A stretch of DNA of 64,000 nucleotides from Chitinophagales bacterium. Its GTDB lineage: Bacteria; Bacteroidota; Bacteroidia; Chitinophagales; Chitinophagaceae. This document shows, piece after piece, positions 27,069 to 35,650 of the stretch; within the stretch, counting starts at the first letter, position 1, and each line of letters opens with the position of its first letter. The position numbers were made by a program, and so were the translations under genes. Location: contig JAURIR010000003.1 of assembly GCA_030832645.1 (NCBI GenBank), positions 1 to 64,000 of the forward strand, in the 5' to 3' direction. The notes beneath the pieces were generated by a model. It saw only the letters and a program-made list of their open reading frames with translations. It did no database searches and was not told the DNA's origin.

Positions 27069-27776
27069 CTAATCAAAAATGATCGTACCGAATCGCTCAT
27101 AATCGTGGAAATTCTTTCTGGTAGGCATCCAGCTCCACTGACTTGTTTTATTGTCGTAATCTATTCTGTAAAAATTTGCTCTCCAAGTGGTTCCTTTTTC
27201 TGGTGGAACGTTTTGAAGCGGTGCTAAAAGTTTAAAGGGAATAAAAAATTCTGCGATCCACGAACTTGTTTTCCCATCCTTTTTTATAATTGAAGCGGCA
27301 TGTTTTGTAAGTCGATCTCCTTCATAATGCCATGGTCTCCAACCTAAAAATTTACCCTCGTAATTGGGAACCAGAATCGGTAGTTCATAGTTATAAGGCG
27401 ATAGCTCGTATTCAAAATAAATCTTGGATGCTTCGTTTGGCCAGAAAAAAACTTCCACTACATCTTCATTGTAGATGTCGGCAAAATCTTCTTTGATCGT
27501 AGAGGTGATGATACTGTCTTCAGAAACATACAGGCAGTAGATTCCTTTATCCGAGTAGAGTATTTTAAATTGGCTGGAATAATGTTGAATCCCTTTACGG
27601 TAAGGGAGATTGATAAATGAAGTTTGCTCCCAATTCTTAGCATCTCCTTTTCCGCTTACTTCAAAATCAATTGTTTTTTTAATCTTCAATATACCAGAAT
27701 CAGCTGGATGATCAGCCGCCTGCAGATGAAAACATACAGCCACCAATAACAACAACAATTTGAATGTTTTCATCAT
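27069..27776 (-). CDS. CBM9-like carbohydrate-binding protein, exported
   Basis: A 235-residue protein with signal peptide (LLLLLVAVCFHLQA) followed by one CBM family 9-like domain: FKILYSDKGIYCLYVSED, NEDVVEVFFWPNE, YFEYELSPYN, WIAEFFIPF and WRANFYRIDYDN. This domain binds sugar ends in xylanases and is also common as a stand-alone exported protein. It lies between the PIG-L deacetylase gene (three bases upstream) and the TolB-like gene (22 bases downstream), so probably acts on the same polysaccharide. Carbohydrate specificity unknown. Confidence 0.88.
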   Translation of the reverse strand: MMKTFKLLLLLVAVCFHLQAADHPADSGILKIKKTIDFEVSGKGDAKNWEQTSFINLPYRKGIQHYSSQFKILYSDKGIYCLYVSEDSIITSTIKEDFADIYNEDVVEVFFWPNEASKIYFEYELSPYNYELPILVPNYEGKFLGWRPWHYEGDRLTKHAASIIKKDGKTSSWIAEFFIPFKLLAPLQNVPPEKGTTWRANFYRIDYDNKTSQWSWMPTRKNFHDYERFGTIIFD

Positions 27777-27779
27777 AAA

Positions 27780-28649
27780 CTATTTGCGAAGCATTGGAAA
27801 TAATCTTCTGATGTCTTCCTCTTTTGGCTGAGAACCGTATTCACAAATTTCAAATGCCTCGAAATTTTTTACCTGCTTCGCTTTTTCTTCTCCGTACCAT
27901 TTAATAAGGGAGGCCATGAATTCTGGTTTAATTTGTTCTTCGTAGCGCTTGGTCATCCATTGAATTTTTTCTTCTTTTCCTGCGGGTACTTCGTTTTCAT
28001 AATGACCGATCCAAGGATTCCACTCATAGAATTGAGAAACATGCGCGTCCAGCCCATATATTTTCTTTTTATAAACTGGGGTGATGTCTACAACAATATC
28101 TGGTCTGAATGGATTGGGTCTCTGAAAATTATCTCTTGTATAGAGAAATATGGGATTCTTTTTCAATGCTGGAACGTCGTAAGCAATGTTTGGTACGGCC
28201 ACCATGTAAGCAGCATCTTGTACCAATACGCCCGTATAGCGATGATCGGGATGGTAATCATTAGGGCGGGGAGCAATGACGACGTCTGCATTCCATTCTC
28301 TGATTTTACGAATGATTTGAAGACGTACTTCTAAGCTTGGCATCAACATACCGTCGTGGTTATCCAATACATCGTATTTGATTCCCAATCTCTTTGCAAC
28401 TTCTTGTGTTTCCGCATATCTTCTTTCCGCAAGTGCTCTTCCTTGCATTTTATGATGACCCGCATCACCGTTGGTAACGGCTACAAATTTTACAGCATGT
28501 CCCATTTCAGCAAACATGGCTGCAATACCGCCTGCATCTATGTCACAATCATCAGGATGCGCTCCTATAACAATGATTCTGCTTTTTTCTTGTGCAGAAA
28601 GAGTAAAAAGAAAAGAAATAAATAACGTAAATAATAAAATCTTTTTCAT
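27780..28649 (-). CDS. PIG-L family deacetylase, exported
   Basis: A 289-residue LmbE-like enzyme with signal peptide (LLFTLFISFLFTLSAQ). The zinc site has A30-H31-P32-D33-D34 in IVIGAHPDDCD and the later HPDH in RPNDYHPDHRYTG, both intact, with catalytic Asp. PIG-L enzymes remove acetyl groups from GlcNAc-containing molecules or related amides. First gene of a minus-strand operon with CBM9 and TolB-like proteins, suggesting deacetylation of an extracytoplasmic glycan or glycoside. Exact substrate unknown. Confidence 0.92.
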   Translation of the reverse strand: MKKILLFTLFISFLFTLSAQEKSRIIVIGAHPDDCDIDAGGIAAMFAEMGHAVKFVAVTNGDAGHHKMQGRALAERRYAETQEVAKRLGIKYDVLDNHDGMLMPSLEVRLQIIRKIREWNADVVIAPRPNDYHPDHRYTGVLVQDAAYMVAVPNIAYDVPALKKNPIFLYTRDNFQRPNPFRPDIVVDITPVYKKKIYGLDAHVSQFYEWNPWIGHYENEVPAGKEEKIQWMTKRYEEQIKPEFMASLIKWYGEEKAKQVKNFEAFEICEYGSQPKEEDIRRLFPMLRK

Positions 28650-28719
28650 GGCAATCGTTTGAATATTTACAATCGTATACTGTAAGTTATGAAATTCTTA
28701 TATTCATAAAAACTTTAAG

Positions 28720-29505
28720 ATGGAAGTGCATCATCCTCATAGTCATCATGGACCAAAGAAGAGTAAAGAGTATATAATAGAGTTTCTGATGCTCTTTGCA
28801 GCAGTCAGTTTAGGATTTCTAGCAGAAAATATACGTGAAGGATTCATAGAAAGACATCGTTCTCATGAGCTAGCATTGGCATTAAAGACAGATATTGAAC
28901 AGGATGTTGAAAAAATACAGATTTTAAATACCAACCGAATTGAAATTTTGCGAAAAGCAAAACTCGCAGTTTTGGATATTGAAAAAAACGGGTTTAAACA
29001 GTCGGATACAAATCAATATAGACTGATGTTGCGTTCTGCTTATTACTGGCAGTATTTTGAGCCAACAACTGCCAATTTAGATCAAATTATTAATTCAGGT
29101 TCATTAAGGTATTTTAAAAACAAGGAACTCATAAAGGCAATCGCTACGTACAAAAATTATATCAATTTACTTCAATCAAGAAATGAGAGAGAAAAACAGT
29201 ATTTCTATGACGTTATGCAACCAATGGTTTTGGAGCATTTGAATTTATCTCCAATGGATACCACACATTTTAATGGAGAAATGATTAATAAAGATTTTTT
29301 TAATAAGATTGACTCTGGCTTAATCAATATTAAGTCAAAAAATTTAATCATGTTCAATAATGACCCTGCAACACAATTCAAGGTATTAAATGCCTATAGA
29401 GCATTTAGCATCAATATGACTAATACCATGAGATCATATGTAAAACCATACCTTGTTGAATCTAAACATTTGGTTGAACTGCTTGAAAAAGAATTAGAGG
29501 AATAG
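28720..29505 (+). CDS. MEVHH-type membrane protein, uncharacterised
   Basis: A 261-residue protein beginning MEVHHPHSHHGPKK, with one transmembrane helix (EFLMLFAAVSLGFLAENIRE) and a helical extracytoplasmic region containing the family motif SGSLRYFKNKELIKAI. It shares order and motifs with the proteins at 14754 and 29506. It ends with its stop codon immediately next to the stop of the minus-strand paralogue at 29506, an unusual tail-to-tail pair. No function is recognisable; the histidine-rich N-terminus is likely cytosolic and may bind metal. Confidence 0.72.
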   Translation: MEVHHPHSHHGPKKSKEYIIEFLMLFAAVSLGFLAENIREGFIERHRSHELALALKTDIEQDVEKIQILNTNRIEILRKAKLAVLDIEKNGFKQSDTNQYRLMLRSAYYWQYFEPTTANLDQIINSGSLRYFKNKELIKAIATYKNYINLLQSRNEREKQYFYDVMQPMVLEHLNLSPMDTTHFNGEMINKDFFNKIDSGLINIKSKNLIMFNNDPATQFKVLNAYRAFSINMTNTMRSYVKPYLVESKHLVELLEKELEE

Positions 29506-30279
29506 TCAATGCTGATAATGATCTAATGCTTCAATGAGCGCTTTTCCTTTTTTCTTTACCCTCATAAAGTTTGCAATACTGGTTCTCATTAAAATTGTAC
29601 GCTCATACAGTTCTCCTGCAAAAATATCTCTTGCCTGATCTGAAATATATTTTGTTTTCAATCCTTCTCTCATACCTTGTAAGTTTTTAGGCAGTTCAAC
29701 TTTTGCTACATCTCCAATTGAAATAAGTTTAGCATAAATATCTGGATTTGCACTGATTAGAAAGTCTGGAGGTAAAATCTCTTTTAGTTTGTCCCAAAAT
29801 TTTAGCCACTGCTCTTGTTCCTGAGTAAAACTCCTAAACTCTGCAACGTCTGCTTCCATTTCATATTCTGTGATTTTATCAATCAATTCAGGATCTTTAA
29901 TATACCTCAATGAACCTGAATTCTTCATTTGATCAAAAATTCTTTTATCATTAGCAAATCTGTAAATCCAAAGGCTGAAATTTTTATTAATATCATACAA
30001 CGAAATTCTTTGTGACTTATCTCTAAGTGCATACATCAATGAATCATAATAATTCAGTAAAGGCATATCCTGCTTGATTACTGAATCAATTTGGTATTCA
30101 TTTTTATCAATTTCTATTTTAAACATATCGATAAATTCTGCAGCCCGATGTTGTTCTACTTGACGCTCTCTGAAGTTTTCAGCAAGAAAGCCGATACTTA
30201 CAGCAGCAAATAACATGATAAATTCAGTAATATATTCTTTCCAATTTTTTGGAACATGATGTTTGTGATGTACTTCCAT
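29506..30279 (-). CDS. MEVHH-type membrane protein, uncharacterised
   Basis: A 257-residue paralogue of its plus-strand neighbour: MEVHHKHHVPKNWKEY, transmembrane helix EFIMLFAAVSIGFLAENFRE, motif SGSLRYIKDPELIDKI and a long helical tail. Divergent charge and length rule out a recent identical duplication. The gene reads toward the other MEVHH gene with no bases between the two stop codons. Upstream, on the same strand, lies a serine hydrolase gene 21 bases away, with which it could be co-transcribed. Function unknown. Confidence 0.72.
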   Translation of the reverse strand: MEVHHKHHVPKNWKEYITEFIMLFAAVSIGFLAENFRERQVEQHRAAEFIDMFKIEIDKNEYQIDSVIKQDMPLLNYYDSLMYALRDKSQRISLYDINKNFSLWIYRFANDKRIFDQMKNSGSLRYIKDPELIDKITEYEMEADVAEFRSFTQEQEQWLKFWDKLKEILPPDFLISANPDIYAKLISIGDVAKVELPKNLQGMREGLKTKYISDQARDIFAGELYERTILMRTSIANFMRVKKKGKALIEALDHYQH

Positions 30280-30300
30280 TGGGTAAGTATTTTTATTGGA

Positions 30301-31518
30301 TTAATGTTTAACTGCAGAGATGATTTTGCCTACAAGTTCATCCAGGTATTTATTTTCTATCCATCTCGCTACGATTACCAATTCGTTTTCACGATCAACA
30401 TAAATCATGTTGGTGCCGTTTCCAATATGTGCATAGGCAGTTGCTGGAGCTGACGGATATAGTTTTTTATCAGTGTTCAAAAAGAAATTCATAAATCCAT
30501 AACCAGGATTGGCAGGAGTGGGTGTAGTTGATAATTCTATCCATTTTTCTGCAATCAACTGTTGGTCTTTCCATTTCCCTTTGTTGTAGGTTAGCCATCC
30601 AAATCTTGCCATATCCATCGCATTGATGAACAATCCGCCACCAAAATGCCCTCCACCGCTTACCGATTGTATCATTTTACCATCCAGAACAATCCATGAA
30701 TTTCTATAACCTGTCCAATGCCATTGGTTGCTTGCTCCGATGGGGTCCATGATTTTTTCTCTCAACACTTCGGGTAAAGCGCGATGCCATAGTGTTGTTG
30801 CTGCAAGTGCCAAGGCATTTACTCTCGTATCGTTGTATTTATAAACTGAGCCCGGCTCGTTTCTTTTTCGGTTGATCCATTCACTCGGTTTATCATCCGG
30901 ACGATCTGCCCAATCGGGCTTCCCCCATAGAACACCCTCCCAGTCACTGGTTTGACGCAACATATGATCCCAGGTAATCTTTCGGTTGTGTTCTGTTTCA
31001 AATGGTTTGATGAAAAACGACTGTCCCAACTGATCTCCGGTTCTGTATACAACTGGATCGTATGGCTCAATCATGGGCACATACTCCACTACTTTATCTT
31101 GAATAGATTTAATCAATCCTTTTTCTACTGCCAATCCAATCAATGTAGATAAGAAGCTTTTTGTTACGCTGTGTGTCTGCTCTGTATTGTTGACATCTCC
31201 CCAGGAACCGATGATATATCCTTTGTAGATAACGAGTCCACTGGTTGATTTTCTTTCAGCAAATGCTCCAATGCCATCACTGAGAGGCTCTTTGTAAAAA
31301 TTATATATCTGTGCAATCTCCTGATTCTTGGGCAAGGTTGTTTCATGTTCGATCGCAAATTGAATTGCTCCTTTGAGTTTTGTTTCATCTACACCCATGG
31401 AAACCGGCGGTTTTGATTCCCACGATCCTCTGGGAGGATAGTAAACCGGTACAGTTGAATTTTTTGTTTGAGCAAAAAGAAATTGAACAGAAAAAAAGAG
31501 GAAGAAGAGCTTTTTCAT
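30301..31518 (-). CDS. Exported beta-lactamase-fold serine hydrolase
   Basis: The ATG at 31518 starts a signal peptide (MKKLFFLFFSVQFLFAQ); the frame to 31569 is longer without reason. The class C/penicillin-binding fold has the nucleophile motif S117-V-T-K120 in THSVTKSFLST, a second-site tyrosine in YKYNDTRVN, and a late glycine-rich HIGNGTNMI block taking the place of KTG. Family members include esterases and D-aminopeptidases; true beta-lactamase activity is unlikely. Probably periplasmic and followed by the MEVHH gene. Confidence 0.88.
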   Translation of the reverse strand: MKKLFFLFFSVQFLFAQTKNSTVPVYYPPRGSWESKPPVSMGVDETKLKGAIQFAIEHETTLPKNQEIAQIYNFYKEPLSDGIGAFAERKSTSGLVIYKGYIIGSWGDVNNTEQTHSVTKSFLSTLIGLAVEKGLIKSIQDKVVEYVPMIEPYDPVVYRTGDQLGQSFFIKPFETEHNRKITWDHMLRQTSDWEGVLWGKPDWADRPDDKPSEWINRKRNEPGSVYKYNDTRVNALALAATTLWHRALPEVLREKIMDPIGASNQWHWTGYRNSWIVLDGKMIQSVSGGGHFGGGLFINAMDMARFGWLTYNKGKWKDQQLIAEKWIELSTTPTPANPGYGFMNFFLNTDKKLYPSAPATAYAHIGNGTNMIYVDRENELVIVARWIENKYLDELVGKIISAVKH

Positions 31519-31609
31519 GTAGTAATTATCTGGTGTTGAAGTTAAAAAAGTTCGATTACTTGAACTCAATAAAATTCAATAATTTCAAGGGTCTCAATAA
31601 ATTGCTCGT

Positions 31610-32473
31610 ATGAAACATACAATAAAATTAGTAGGATGTATTGCCTTGCTTGTTGTTCAATTTGCAACGGCACAAAAAAAATCCATCGAACAATGGGAGT
31701 CGATGTTCAACGGGAAGGATCTTACTGGATGGACACCCAAGATTAGAAATTATCCATCGGGCGAAAACTTCGGAAATACATTTAGAGTAGAAGACGGGAA
31801 ACTTGTTGTTCGTTATGATGCGTACGATTCTTTTGACGAAAGATTTGGACACCTGTTTTATAACAAATCCTATAATTATTATAGAATTCGATTGGAATAC
31901 AGGTTTGTAGGCGATCAGTCTAAAAACGGTCCTGGTTGGGCTTTCCGCAACAGCGGCATCATGGTGCACGGGCAAACTCCACAAAGTATGGGACTCAAAC
32001 AAGATTTTCCAGTTTCAATAGAAGTACAATTATTAGGGGGTGATGGAAAGAACAAACGTACTACCTGTAATTTATGTACACCCGGAACAAATGTTGAAAT
32101 AAACGGTAAACTGGAGAAAACGCATTGCATCAACTCTACTTCCGAAACCTATCATGGTGATCAGTGGGTGCGAGCTGAGGTATTGGTGCTGGGAGATTCC
32201 GTTGTAAAACATTATGCAAACGGACAAGAAGTATTGGTTTATATGAAACCACAAATTGGTGGGGGTAATGTGGATGGCCAGGAAATTATTTTTGGTAAAG
32301 CAGGCGATCTGTTAACTGGGGGATCTATTTCTCTGCAAAGCGAGAGCCATCCCGTTGAATTCAAAAGTATAGAAATATTAAATTTAGAAGGTTGTATGGA
32401 TCCAAAAGCATCTAATTACAAATCATATTATATAAAGTCTAAACCATCTGATTGTCGTTATAATAAAAAGTAG
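31610..32473 (+). CDS. DUF1080 (3-keto-disaccharide hydrolase family) exported protein with C-terminal Cys tail
   Basis: A 287-residue protein with signal peptide ending at ATAQ and a DUF1080 domain: MFNGKDLTGWTPK, FGHLFYNKSYNYYRIRLEYRF, RNSGIMVHGQ, VSIEVQLLGG, SISLQSESHPVEFK. After the domain comes a short cysteine-framed tail GCMDPKASNYKSYY...CRY, similar to the CxDPxAxNY...C motif found in Bacteroidota surface proteins. The S10-like gene starts three bases later, so they are co-transcribed. The likely job is hydrolysis of 3-keto-glycosides in the envelope. Confidence 0.88.
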   Translation: MKHTIKLVGCIALLVVQFATAQKKSIEQWESMFNGKDLTGWTPKIRNYPSGENFGNTFRVEDGKLVVRYDAYDSFDERFGHLFYNKSYNYYRIRLEYRFVGDQSKNGPGWAFRNSGIMVHGQTPQSMGLKQDFPVSIEVQLLGGDGKNKRTTCNLCTPGTNVEINGKLEKTHCINSTSETYHGDQWVRAEVLVLGDSVVKHYANGQEVLVYMKPQIGGGNVDGQEIIFGKAGDLLTGGSISLQSESHPVEFKSIEILNLEGCMDPKASNYKSYYIKSKPSDCRYNKK

Positions 32474-32476
32474 ATT

Positions 32477-34030
32477 ATGAAAAAGTTCTTATTCAGTTTT
32501 GTATTACTAGTATCTCTCTCTGCCATTGCACAGCAACGTCCACCCGTGGCTCCTGCAGCGCCAACCTCTACACCACCTCCTGCCGCAGCAGCGGATGTAA
32601 AACCGAATCCGGCAAATATTCCTTTCAATCCTGATCAGTCTATCACTGCTGATCATGAAGTAACGATTAAGGGAGCGAAGGTTCCATATAAAACTATCAC
32701 AGGAATGATGCCTGTGTGGGATACGGAGGGGAAAACGCAAGCAGGGGTATTTTATACCTATTACGAAAGATCTGATGTAAAAGACCGCGCATCCAGACCT
32801 TTATTGATTTCTTTCAATGGTGGCCCGGGTACTGCATCTCTTTGGATGGAGTTGGGATACACTGGTCCACGTATTTTAAATATTGATGACGAAGGATATC
32901 CTGTACAGCCTTATGGATTGAGAGATAATCCATATTCTTTATTAGATGTTGCAGACATTGTTTATGTAGATCCTGTGAATACCGGATTTTCAAGAGCAGT
33001 GAGTAAAGACATTCCAACATCCAGATTTTTTGGAGTGAATGCCGATATCAAGTACTTGGCAGAGTGGATCAATACATTTGTTTCACGTATGAACCGTTGG
33101 GCTTCTCCAAAATACTTGATAGGAGAAAGTTACGGAACGGGGCGCGTTTCAGGATTGGCATTGGAGCTGCAAAATGCACATTGGATGTTTTTTAATGGAG
33201 TCATTTTGGTATCACCCACTACGTTGGGAATTGAGAGGGATGGCCCGCTGGCTGCTGCTTTGCGTATACCTTACTTTGCAGCAACTGCATGGTATCACAA
33301 GGCATTATCGGCTGATTTGCAGCAAAAGGATTTGACAGCCATGTTGCCCGAAGTAGAGAAGTTTACAGTTGATGAATTGATACCTGCTATAACCAAAGGA
33401 GGATTCTTAGATGATGCAAAGCGAAAAGAAATTGCAGCTCGTGTAGCTAAGTATATTGGTGTTTCTGAGAAAGTTGTTTTGCAGAACAACTTAGATATTG
33501 CTCCTTCATTGTTTTGGAAAGAATTATTGCGCGATAAAGGTTTTACTGTTGGTAGATTGGATTCACGTTACAAGGGTATTGACAGAAGAGATGGGGGAGA
33601 GCAACCCGATTTCAATGCAGAGTTGATTTCATGGGAACATTCATTTACACCTGCCATCAATATGTATTTGCGTGAAGAATTGAAATTCAAAACAGACTTA
33701 AAATATTATGTATTTGGTCCGGTAAATCCATGGGATCGTACAGGAGATAAAACAGGAGAGAATTTACGTCAAGCGATGGCCGAGAACCCTTATTTGCATG
33801 TTTTGATTCAATCGGGCTATTACGATGGGGCCTGTGATTATTTCAATGCCAAGTATAGCATGTGGCAGATGGATCCAAGCGGTAAATTAAAAGATCGTTT
33901 GAATTGGGAAGGATACAGAAGCGGTCACATGATGTATTTGCGTCGTCCAGATTTGGAAGCGAGTAACGAGAGCTTAAGAAATTTTATCAAGAAGACTACT
34001 CCAAAGCCTGGGCAACCTGCAAAATATTAA
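32477..34030 (+). CDS. Exported S10 family serine carboxypeptidase-like protein
   Basis: A 517-residue alpha/beta hydrolase with signal peptide and a Pro/Ala-rich linker (residues about 20-48). S10 features are GGPG at 115-118, G-E-S218-Y-G nucleophile elbow, an aspartate in YYDGACD (D450 or D454) and H484 in RSGHMMY, in correct order for a Ser-Asp-His triad. Known S10 enzymes remove C-terminal amino acids; bacterial members are often broad. Last gene of a two-gene operon, followed by a strong hairpin terminator. Confidence 0.92.
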   Translation: MKKFLFSFVLLVSLSAIAQQRPPVAPAAPTSTPPPAAAADVKPNPANIPFNPDQSITADHEVTIKGAKVPYKTITGMMPVWDTEGKTQAGVFYTYYERSDVKDRASRPLLISFNGGPGTASLWMELGYTGPRILNIDDEGYPVQPYGLRDNPYSLLDVADIVYVDPVNTGFSRAVSKDIPTSRFFGVNADIKYLAEWINTFVSRMNRWASPKYLIGESYGTGRVSGLALELQNAHWMFFNGVILVSPTTLGIERDGPLAAALRIPYFAATAWYHKALSADLQQKDLTAMLPEVEKFTVDELIPAITKGGFLDDAKRKEIAARVAKYIGVSEKVVLQNNLDIAPSLFWKELLRDKGFTVGRLDSRYKGIDRRDGGEQPDFNAELISWEHSFTPAINMYLREELKFKTDLKYYVFGPVNPWDRTGDKTGENLRQAMAENPYLHVLIQSGYYDGACDYFNAKYSMWQMDPSGKLKDRLNWEGYRSGHMMYLRRPDLEASNESLRNFIKKTTPKPGQPAKY

Positions 34031-34037
34031 TTCAACC

Positions 34038-34072
34038 AACTGTTAACCGTTAACAATTAACGGTTAACAGTT
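34038..34072 (+). terminator. Perfect hairpin terminator between convergent genes
   Basis: A perfect 16-base-pair stem (34038-34053 with 34057-34072) and a three-base CAA loop. The right arm's final TT starts a TTTTT run. It sits eight bases after the stop of the S10 gene and just before the end of the convergent metallophosphoesterase gene, so it should terminate the plus-strand operon; the minus-strand side lacks a T-run. Confidence 0.85.
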
Positions 34073-34073
34073 T

Positions 34074-34889
34074 TTATATTTCAGCACTATTTATTTTTTC
34101 TGTCGGGTTCATGATGTAGGTAAGCATTGTACCATTCTTATGGAGCTCGACAATTCGGTAGCCTCTGTAAGGCGTGCCCCAATTTCCTCCAACATGACTG
34201 TCAAATATATACGGGATGTTGTCTTTCCATTTGATTCCGTCCTGGTCATGCTCATGTCCATGAAATACCGCCTTCACATTCTTCTGTTTTTTAATCAATT
34301 CCTGGAACGCCGGTGAATCGATTCCATTGGCTGTCCATTTAATTGGAGGGATATGAATAAAGAGAAAAATATGTTTTGCGTTTTTGTGCTCTTCGAATTT
34401 TTGTGCCAACCAATCTAAATCCGGAGGCAGGTATTTTCCTTGTTTGTTAGAAGTTGTTGCAAACAATAAAACGTTCTTGCCAATAACATGATCAAAATTC
34501 AACGGAGTTTGCCACCCTGTTTCCCATTCATCTTTGGTGGCAGTGTCATGATTGCCTTGGGTTACAAAATACTTAAAGGGTAATCGATCGAAAGTTGATT
34601 TCAAATATGGGAAATAACTGATGTCGTCGTGTACAAGATCACCGTTGAAAACACAGAACTCAAAAGGATCGGCGGCATGAGCACTTTGTATATGCCCTAA
34701 TGCTGTATCCAACATTTCTTGGTAAGCAGTTTTAGGCTGTCCATAATGTATATCGGATGCAATCACAAATCGAAGCAATGGTTTTTTGCTTTCAAAAGCA
34801 CTCAGATCGGTTGCAAAGATCGATTTGGTATTGAAAACTACTAGTGCAGTCGATGCACCTTGTAAAAATTTCCGACGATTCATGTTCAA
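34074..34889 (-). CDS. Tat-exported metallophosphoesterase
   Basis: A 271-residue protein with a twin-arginine-like start (NRRKFLQG) and the calcineurin-like metal motifs: ASDIHYG, FNGDLVHDD, TQGNHDTATKD, IHIPP and GHEHDQDG. A dinuclear-metal phosphoesterase acting in the periplasm is expected; substrate unknown. It is the last gene of the long minus-strand nag operon, 21 bases after the DUF4197 gene. Confidence 0.9.
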   Translation of the reverse strand: MNMNRRKFLQGASTALVVFNTKSIFATDLSAFESKKPLLRFVIASDIHYGQPKTAYQEMLDTALGHIQSAHAADPFEFCVFNGDLVHDDISYFPYLKSTFDRLPFKYFVTQGNHDTATKDEWETGWQTPLNFDHVIGKNVLLFATTSNKQGKYLPPDLDWLAQKFEEHKNAKHIFLFIHIPPIKWTANGIDSPAFQELIKKQKNVKAVFHGHEHDQDGIKWKDNIPYIFDSHVGGNWGTPYRGYRIVELHKNGTMLTYIMNPTEKINSAEI

Positions 34890-34910
34890 GGATTGAACAC
34901 GAAAGTTAAT

Positions 34911-35636
34911 TTATTTTTTTGCGAAATTTCCAAATACCTTTTTCAAAAGATCTGTTGTTCTGGCCAAAGGATCTCTTCGAATTTTCTTCTCTTCTTCCGC
35001 CATTTGATAGAAAATACCATTCAATGCTCTTTCTGTTACATAGGCCGTAAGATCCGGGTTGATTTTCTTTAAACTGACTTTATTGTATCCATTTATTATG
35101 GTTGCCCAATGCTTGGTTGCATTTACTTTGTTCAATGAATTTTCTATAACGGGCCTGAATTTATTAGCCAACGCTGTTGTAGTTGTTTGTCTCAAATACT
35201 GCGTTGCAGCTGAATCACTTCCTCTTACTATTGTTATTGCATTTTCGATGTTCATCGATTTGATGGATTCAATAAATATAGCAGCAGCCTCTTTACAAGC
35301 ATCCTCTGCTCCACGGTTCATGCTTAAGATGGCTTCATCTACCTGATTGCCTAAGCCAATATTTCTCAACGTCTTTTCTACTTTTTCTGCTTCCGGCGGC
35401 AATAAAATTTTCAGGACATCGTTTTTGAAAAATCCGTCTTCTTTTGAAAGCAAGGAGGTACCCTTTTCTACCCCTATACTCAACGCTTGTTTGAGTCCTG
35501 CAATCATTTCTTCTTTTTCTGAACCCTTGGACTCTGTTATACCCAATGCGTCATTGGCTTTCTGAAGCAGTCCCTTGATTTGGGCATTGGATTGTAAACT
35601 AATGAGAATGAAAACAAAGGAGATAAAACTTTTCAT
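34911..35636 (-). CDS. DUF4197 exported protein
   Basis: I start at the ATG at 35636, which opens the signal peptide (MKSFISFVFILISLQSNAQ). The domain follows DUF4197: MIAGLKQALSIGVEKGTSLLS, GFFKNDVLKILLPPEAEKVE, LNRGAEDACKEA-like MNRGAEDA, YLRQTTTTALANKFRPVIENSLNKV, DLTAYVTERALNGIFYQMAEEEKKIR. Function is unknown; proteins of this family are periplasmic and mostly helical. Member of the nag operon, 14 bases downstream of nagA. Confidence 0.88.
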   Translation of the reverse strand: MKSFISFVFILISLQSNAQIKGLLQKANDALGITESKGSEKEEMIAGLKQALSIGVEKGTSLLSKEDGFFKNDVLKILLPPEAEKVEKTLRNIGLGNQVDEAILSMNRGAEDACKEAAAIFIESIKSMNIENAITIVRGSDSAATQYLRQTTTTALANKFRPVIENSLNKVNATKHWATIINGYNKVSLKKINPDLTAYVTERALNGIFYQMAEEEKKIRRDPLARTTDLLKKVFGNFAKK

Positions 35637-35650
35637 GGGAGGTGTTATTT

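Noticed and set aside
30301-31518. Calling the beta-lactamase-fold protein an antibiotic resistance enzyme
   Set aside because: The third KTG-type motif is altered and the fold is shared with many esterases and peptidases; only a hydrolase role is supported.
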